Source: Taibaiella soli (GTDB lineage: Bacteria > Bacteroidota > Bacteroidia > Chitinophagales > Chitinophagaceae). Taken from it: a stretch of 64,000 nucleotides of DNA. The DNA lies in the NCBI RefSeq assembly GCF_003236175.1, contig NZ_QKTW01000022.1, positions 402,579-466,578 on the forward strand. Direction: 5' to 3'. Positions 60,576 to 64,000 of this stretch are shown in pieces (position 1 is the first letter of the stretch; each line of letters begins with the position of its first letter). The notes under the pieces are model-generated. The model was given only the letters and a program-made list of their open reading frames with translations. It had not been told where the DNA came from and did no database searches. The position numbers were made by a program, and so were the translations under genes.

Positions 60576-63500
60576 TTAATTTCCAGAAATTGTAAAGCGG
60601 ATCATGCTGCTGTTGTCGTCATTCAATTTCAGGAAGTAATTACCTGAAGGGAGATTTTTAGACAGTTCAACCTGATGATTTAATGTGCCATTTGCAACAG
60701 AAACGGATTCCTGGTGAATAAGCTGTCCGATTGCGTTGTACACGGTCAGATTGATGGCGTGTGTCGCTTTGTTGGTCAGACTTCCTTTCAGGGTAAAGCC
60801 GCCGTTGTTTGGATTTGGGTACAAGCTAAGGGCATAGCGGTTATTACCAATAGTGCCTATTCCTGTAGTTACCGTTACAATAGTTGCGCTGCTGCTTGCA
60901 GTGTCGCCACATGCATCGGTGTTTTTTATCCAAACACTGATTTGATCATTGTTTAAGACGTCCGTTCCTGCAATTGCTGTATAAGTTGCCTGTGTTGCAC
61001 CTGCAATATTTAGGCCATTTTTCAGCCATTGATATTGAGGGTTGGTACCGCCATTGGTCGGTGTTGCAGTGAATGTGATTTGCTGTCCGTCAGGGATGCT
61101 GGTGCCCGGATTTGCAGTAAAAGTTACTGTTGGTGCCACAACCGGATTTACTACCATAGTAATTGTATCGCTGGTTGCGCTGGCCGGACTTGCACAAGTT
61201 GCATTGCTGGTGAGTACGCAGCTTATAGTAAGACCGTTTGTCGGTGTATACTGATAAGAAGTGTCGGTAGCGCCGGAAACTGGTGTTCCATTCATCATCC
61301 ATTGGTAGTTTGGCGTACTGCCGCCGTTGGTTGGTGTTACTGTATAAGTTACCTGTGTACCGAAACAAATATTATTCTGTGAAGCCACAATGCTCGCCGC
61401 CGGTGTCAGGATCGGATTTACGGTCATGATCTTAGTATTGCTCGTAGCATGCGGCGTGCTGACACAGCCGTAGTTGCTGGTGAGTATACATCTTACGGTG
61501 TCATTGTTTGCCGGTGTATAATTGTAGGTCGCATTGGTTGCGCCAGACATGGTGGTGCCGTTTACCGTCCATTGATAAGTTGGTGCTGTTCCTCCGAAAG
61601 TTGGCGTAGTGGTAAAAGCAACCTGTGTGCCGGCACACATCGTATCTCGTGATGAAACAATATTTAGCAATGGAGTGACAGAGGTGTTGACAACCATGGA
61701 AACGCTGTCGCTCGTGATTGTTGCAGGAGCTGCGTTTACAGCACTGCTGGTGAGTACGCAACGCACCACATCTCCATTTACCGGAGTGTAACTGTAAGTT
61801 GCGCTGGTTGCACCTGTGATATTAGCGCCGTTCACAGTCCATTGATAACCCGGTGTGGTACCGCCGAAGCTGGTGTTAGCAGTATATGTTACGGTATTGC
61901 CCGAGCAAAGGTTGTTTTGAGATGCGGCGATGCTAATGGCCGGGGACAACGGAACCAGAAATGTGCGGACTCTGTTGTTGTTCTGGTCGGCAACGTAGAA
62001 ATTGCCCGCTGCATCCACCGCTACGCCATAAGGTGCATTTAAGGAAGCTGCTTTAGGAAGACCGCCATCGCCGCTAAATCCTGCTGTGCCATTTCCTGCA
62101 ATCGTGTATATTTTTCCAGTGATTGCATCGATTTTACGAACGCGGTTATTGTCGACATCCGCAATGTAAAGATTGTTGTTGATGTCTACAGCAAGACCTC
62201 TTGGGTGTTTTATTTGTGCTGCCGTCGCGAGCGAGCTATCACCGCTGAAGCCACCGGTGCCTGTACCTGCAATTGTAGTAATGATGCCGCTTGCACGGGA
62301 GACTTTACGGATTTTGTGATTGCCGTAATCCGCGATGTAGATATTCCCTGCGGTGTCTACTGCTACACCTGAAGGCGTGTTCAGTTTTGCGCTGGTAGCT
62401 GGCCCGCCGTCTCCTGTCAGTCCGCCGATACCGCCGGTTCCTGCTACGGTGCCGATGATGCCGGTGCTGAGGTCAACCTGGCGGATCACCTGGTTGCTGC
62501 CATCTGCGATATAGAGAAAATTGCCGAGTATGGCCACGCTGTTCGGATTGTACAAATTGGCCGCTGTTGCCTGTCCGCCATCGCCGGTAAAACCAGTGCC
62601 TCCGGTTCCTGCGATGGTAGAGATATTGCCGGTTACAGCGTCTACTTTGCGTATTTTATGATTGTTCCAATCAGCTATGTAAGTGTTGCCGTTTGCATCG
62701 ACGGCTGTTCCGCCCATAAGGTTGAGTTGTGCAGCTACAGCCAGCCCGCCGTCGCCACTGGCACCTTGTACGCCAGTACCCGCAAAGCCGTCGATGATGT
62801 TTGTGCTGTGCGTTGCTTTTCTCACTTTTTTATTTCCCTGGTCGCTGATGTAGACATTTCCGGCTCCGTCAGTAGACACACCTACCGGACCGCTCAATTG
62901 AGAATTTACCGGGAGCCCGCCGTCGCCGCCATAGGAATAATTGCCATTTCCTGCAAGTGTGGTAATAATGCCGGAACTGCCATCAATGACACGCACTCTG
63001 TTGCCGCCATATTCTGCTATATACATACTGCCTGAAGCTGTGCGCGTCAGACCGCGCGGAGAATTTACCTGCGCAAGCGAAGCGAGACCGCCGTCGCCGG
63101 TACTCAGTGCGGTGCCGGTACCGGATATGGTAGTAATAATGCCTGTTGTACCGTCTATTTTCCGGATTTTATGATTGTTGTTATCAGCGATATATACGTT
63201 GTTATTGGCATCCACCACTACGCCCATAGGGTTGACCTGCGCCAATGTTGCAGCTGCGCCGTCACCCGCTGAACCATTAGTGCCAATACCCGCTATTGTA
63301 CTTATATTGCCCGTAACTACATCTACTCTGCGGATTTTATAATTGCCGTTGTCAGCGATGTATACGTTGCCTGCAATATCTACTGAGATAGATCTTGGTG
63401 TATTTAATTTTGCAAGTGTTGCAGCAGCACCGTCGCCGGTATTACCGCTGGTGCCGACGCCTGCAATAGTTGTAATAATGCCGGTGCTGACCGTAATTTT

Positions 63501-64000
63501 ACGTATTCTGTAGCCGCTTGCTTCTGCAATGTAAATATTGCCTGCTGTATCCAGCGCCACACCGGCAGGGCTTTTTAGCTGTGCCGTATTTGCGGGAATG
63601 TTGTCGTTGTTGTAGCCACTTGTTCCGGTACCTGCAACAGAAGTAATAATACCAGTCACGGCGTCAATTCTACGGACGCGGTAATTGTAATAATCGGCGA
63701 CATATATATTGCCTGCAGGATCGATGGTGATACCATTGGGGCCGTTTAACTGCGCGTTTTGGGCGAGTCCGCCATCACCGTTATAGCCAGGAGTGCCGGT
63801 TCCCGCGATGACAGTTGCAATACCAGCCGGTGTTATTTTTCGGATTATACTATTACCGCCGTCAGTAACGTAGGCGTTACCTGCTGCATCAACAGCGACC
63901 GCATTTGGGCTGGTCACAGAGATGTTGGCTGCATTACCGGCACCGAGACCACCGGCAAAAGTAGAAATGTTTTGTGCGGACACCAGCAGAGGGGTAAATA
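60576..64000 (-). CDS. Secreted NHL-repeat/Ig-like protein with T9SS sorting domain (5' end outside window)
   Basis: About 1140 codons are visible and the frame is open to the right edge (..FTPLLVSAQNIST), which looks like the end of a signal peptide, so only the first few residues are missing; the GTG at 63983 is not a likely start. Twelve NHL repeats (each about 57 residues, typified by GVAVDTAGNIYIADYGNHKIRKV) fill about 1-690, enough for two six-bladed propellers. Four Ig-like repeats of about 90 residues follow (each with YQW..NG and TYSYTP-like strands). The end is a T9SS type A sorting domain (LSLYPNPNNGGFTL, LPSGNYFLKL). A surface-displayed binding or scaffold protein by inference. 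Terminator downstream. Confidence 0.87.
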   Translation of the reverse strand, partial: FTPLLVSAQNISTFAGGLGAGNAANISVTSPNAVAVDAAGNAYVTDGGNSIIRKITPAGIATVIAGTGTPGYNGDGGLAQNAQLNGPNGITIDPAGNIYVADYYNYRVRRIDAVTGIITSVAGTGTSGYNNDNIPANTAQLKSPAGVALDTAGNIYIAEASGYRIRKITVSTGIITTIAGVGTSGNTGDGAAATLAKLNTPRSISVDIAGNVYIADNGNYKIRRVDVVTGNISTIAGIGTNGSAGDGAAATLAQVNPMGVVVDANNNVYIADNNNHKIRKIDGTTGIITTISGTGTALSTGDGGLASLAQVNSPRGLTRTASGSMYIAEYGGNRVRVIDGSSGIITTLAGNGNYSYGGDGGLPVNSQLSGPVGVSTDGAGNVYISDQGNKKVRKATHSTNIIDGFAGTGVQGASGDGGLAVAAQLNLMGGTAVDANGNTYIADWNNHKIRKVDAVTGNISTIAGTGGTGFTGDGGQATAANLYNPNSVAILGNFLYIADGSNQVIRQVDLSTGIIGTVAGTGGIGGLTGDGGPATSAKLNTPSGVAVDTAGNIYIADYGNHKIRKVSRASGIITTIAGTGTGGFSGDSSLATAAQIKHPRGLAVDINNNLYIADVDNNRVRKIDAITGKIYTIAGNGTAGFSGDGGLPKAASLNAPYGVAVDAAGNFYVADQNNNRVRTFLVPLSPAISIAASQNNLCSGNTVTYTANTSFGGTTPGYQWTVNGANITGATSATYSYTPVNGDVVRCVLTSSAVNAAPATITSDSVSMVVNTSVTPLLNIVSSRDTMCAGTQVAFTTTPTFGGTAPTYQWTVNGTTMSGATNATYNYTPANNDTVRCILTSNYGCVSTPHATSNTKIMTVNPILTPAASIVASQNNICFGTQVTYTVTPTNGGSTPNYQWMMNGTPVSGATDTSYQYTPTNGLTISCVLTSNATCASPASATSDTITMVVNPVVAPTVTFTANPGTSIPDGQQITFTATPTNGGTNPQYQWLKNGLNIAGATQATYTAIAGTDVLNNDQISVWIKNTDACGDTASSSATIVTVTTGIGTIGNNRYALSLYPNPNNGGFTLKGSLTNKATHAINLTVYNAIGQLIHQESVSVANGTLNHQVELSKNLPSGNYFLKLNDDNSSMIRFTISGN

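Overview
The window reads as a chromosomal segment of a Bacteroidota bacterium, most likely Chitinophagaceae or a close relative. The evidence is a TonB-dependent receptor, three large secreted proteins plus a phosphodiesterase with C-terminal type IX secretion (Por) sorting domains, DUF4382 and carboxypeptidase-regulatory-like lipoproteins, few Shine-Dalgarno sequences, and promoter-like TTG-N20-TAnnTTTG patterns. There are no rRNA or tRNA genes, transposases or CRISPR arrays that I can recognise. The placement is an inference from gene families, not from a marker gene.

Layout. 1-9547 (+): a phosphorus-scavenging locus with the end of a TonB receptor, a T9SS-exported alkaline-phosphatase-superfamily enzyme, a T9SS LamG/FN3 protein, a PhnX-like HAD hydrolase, a phosphonate-associated alcohol dehydrogenase and an OPA-type MFS transporter. 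A MITE-like palindromic element sits just before the transporter. 9694-12555 (-): a large T9SS protein. 12556-14683: a 2.1 kb gene-poor gap with orphan terminators, perfect inverted repeats, a candidate structured RNA and two apparent gene remnants. 14684-20484 (+): porin, pstSCAB and phoU. 20562-23659: a MocR-type regulator with direct-repeat operator candidates, divergent from a quinone-oxidoreductase-like gene and an OsmC gene. 23739-25737: small lipoprotein, SDR, small membrane protein and a gene fragment. 25693-29065 (-): a vWA / PP2C / kinase triad of the TerY-P type. 29547-31595 (-): Dyp-type peroxidase and a small partner gene. 31914-34804 (+): a two-gene envelope pair of unknown role. 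34959-41272: mixed metabolic genes (LLM oxidoreductase, cupin, DUF4382 lipoprotein, YjjG-like phosphatase, Fic protein, SDR), interrupted at 36091-36660 by two 11-copy arrays of a 22-bp minisatellite.

41461-57234 is the most striking region: a compact trans-AT polyketide synthase cluster. One 3399-residue protein (KS-DH-KR-ACP-ACP-KS-ACP-ACP-KS-ACP-TE, no AT) is followed by a small unknown protein, a free-standing acyltransferase/PfaD enoyl-reductase fusion and an acyl-CoA dehydrogenase. A DUF202 protein and an Sfp-like phosphopantetheinyl transferase lie opposite. Next to it, 57384-60477 holds a MarR regulator and a rifampin-phosphotransferase-like enzyme behind a SlyA-like palindrome, a possible resistance module. 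The window ends in the 3' part of a T9SS protein with 12 NHL repeats and four Ig-like domains.

How the parts work together: the phosphonate/phosphate-ester locus and the Pst system both serve phosphorus acquisition. The PKS, trans AT-ER and PPTase form a self-sufficient polyketide assembly line (ACP activation, malonyl loading, chain extension, enoyl reduction, thioesterase release). The most unusual non-coding signals are the 22-bp arrays, the recurring near-palindrome ACATCWGATGT (five exact copies) and the RNA-like structures ahead of the pst locus.
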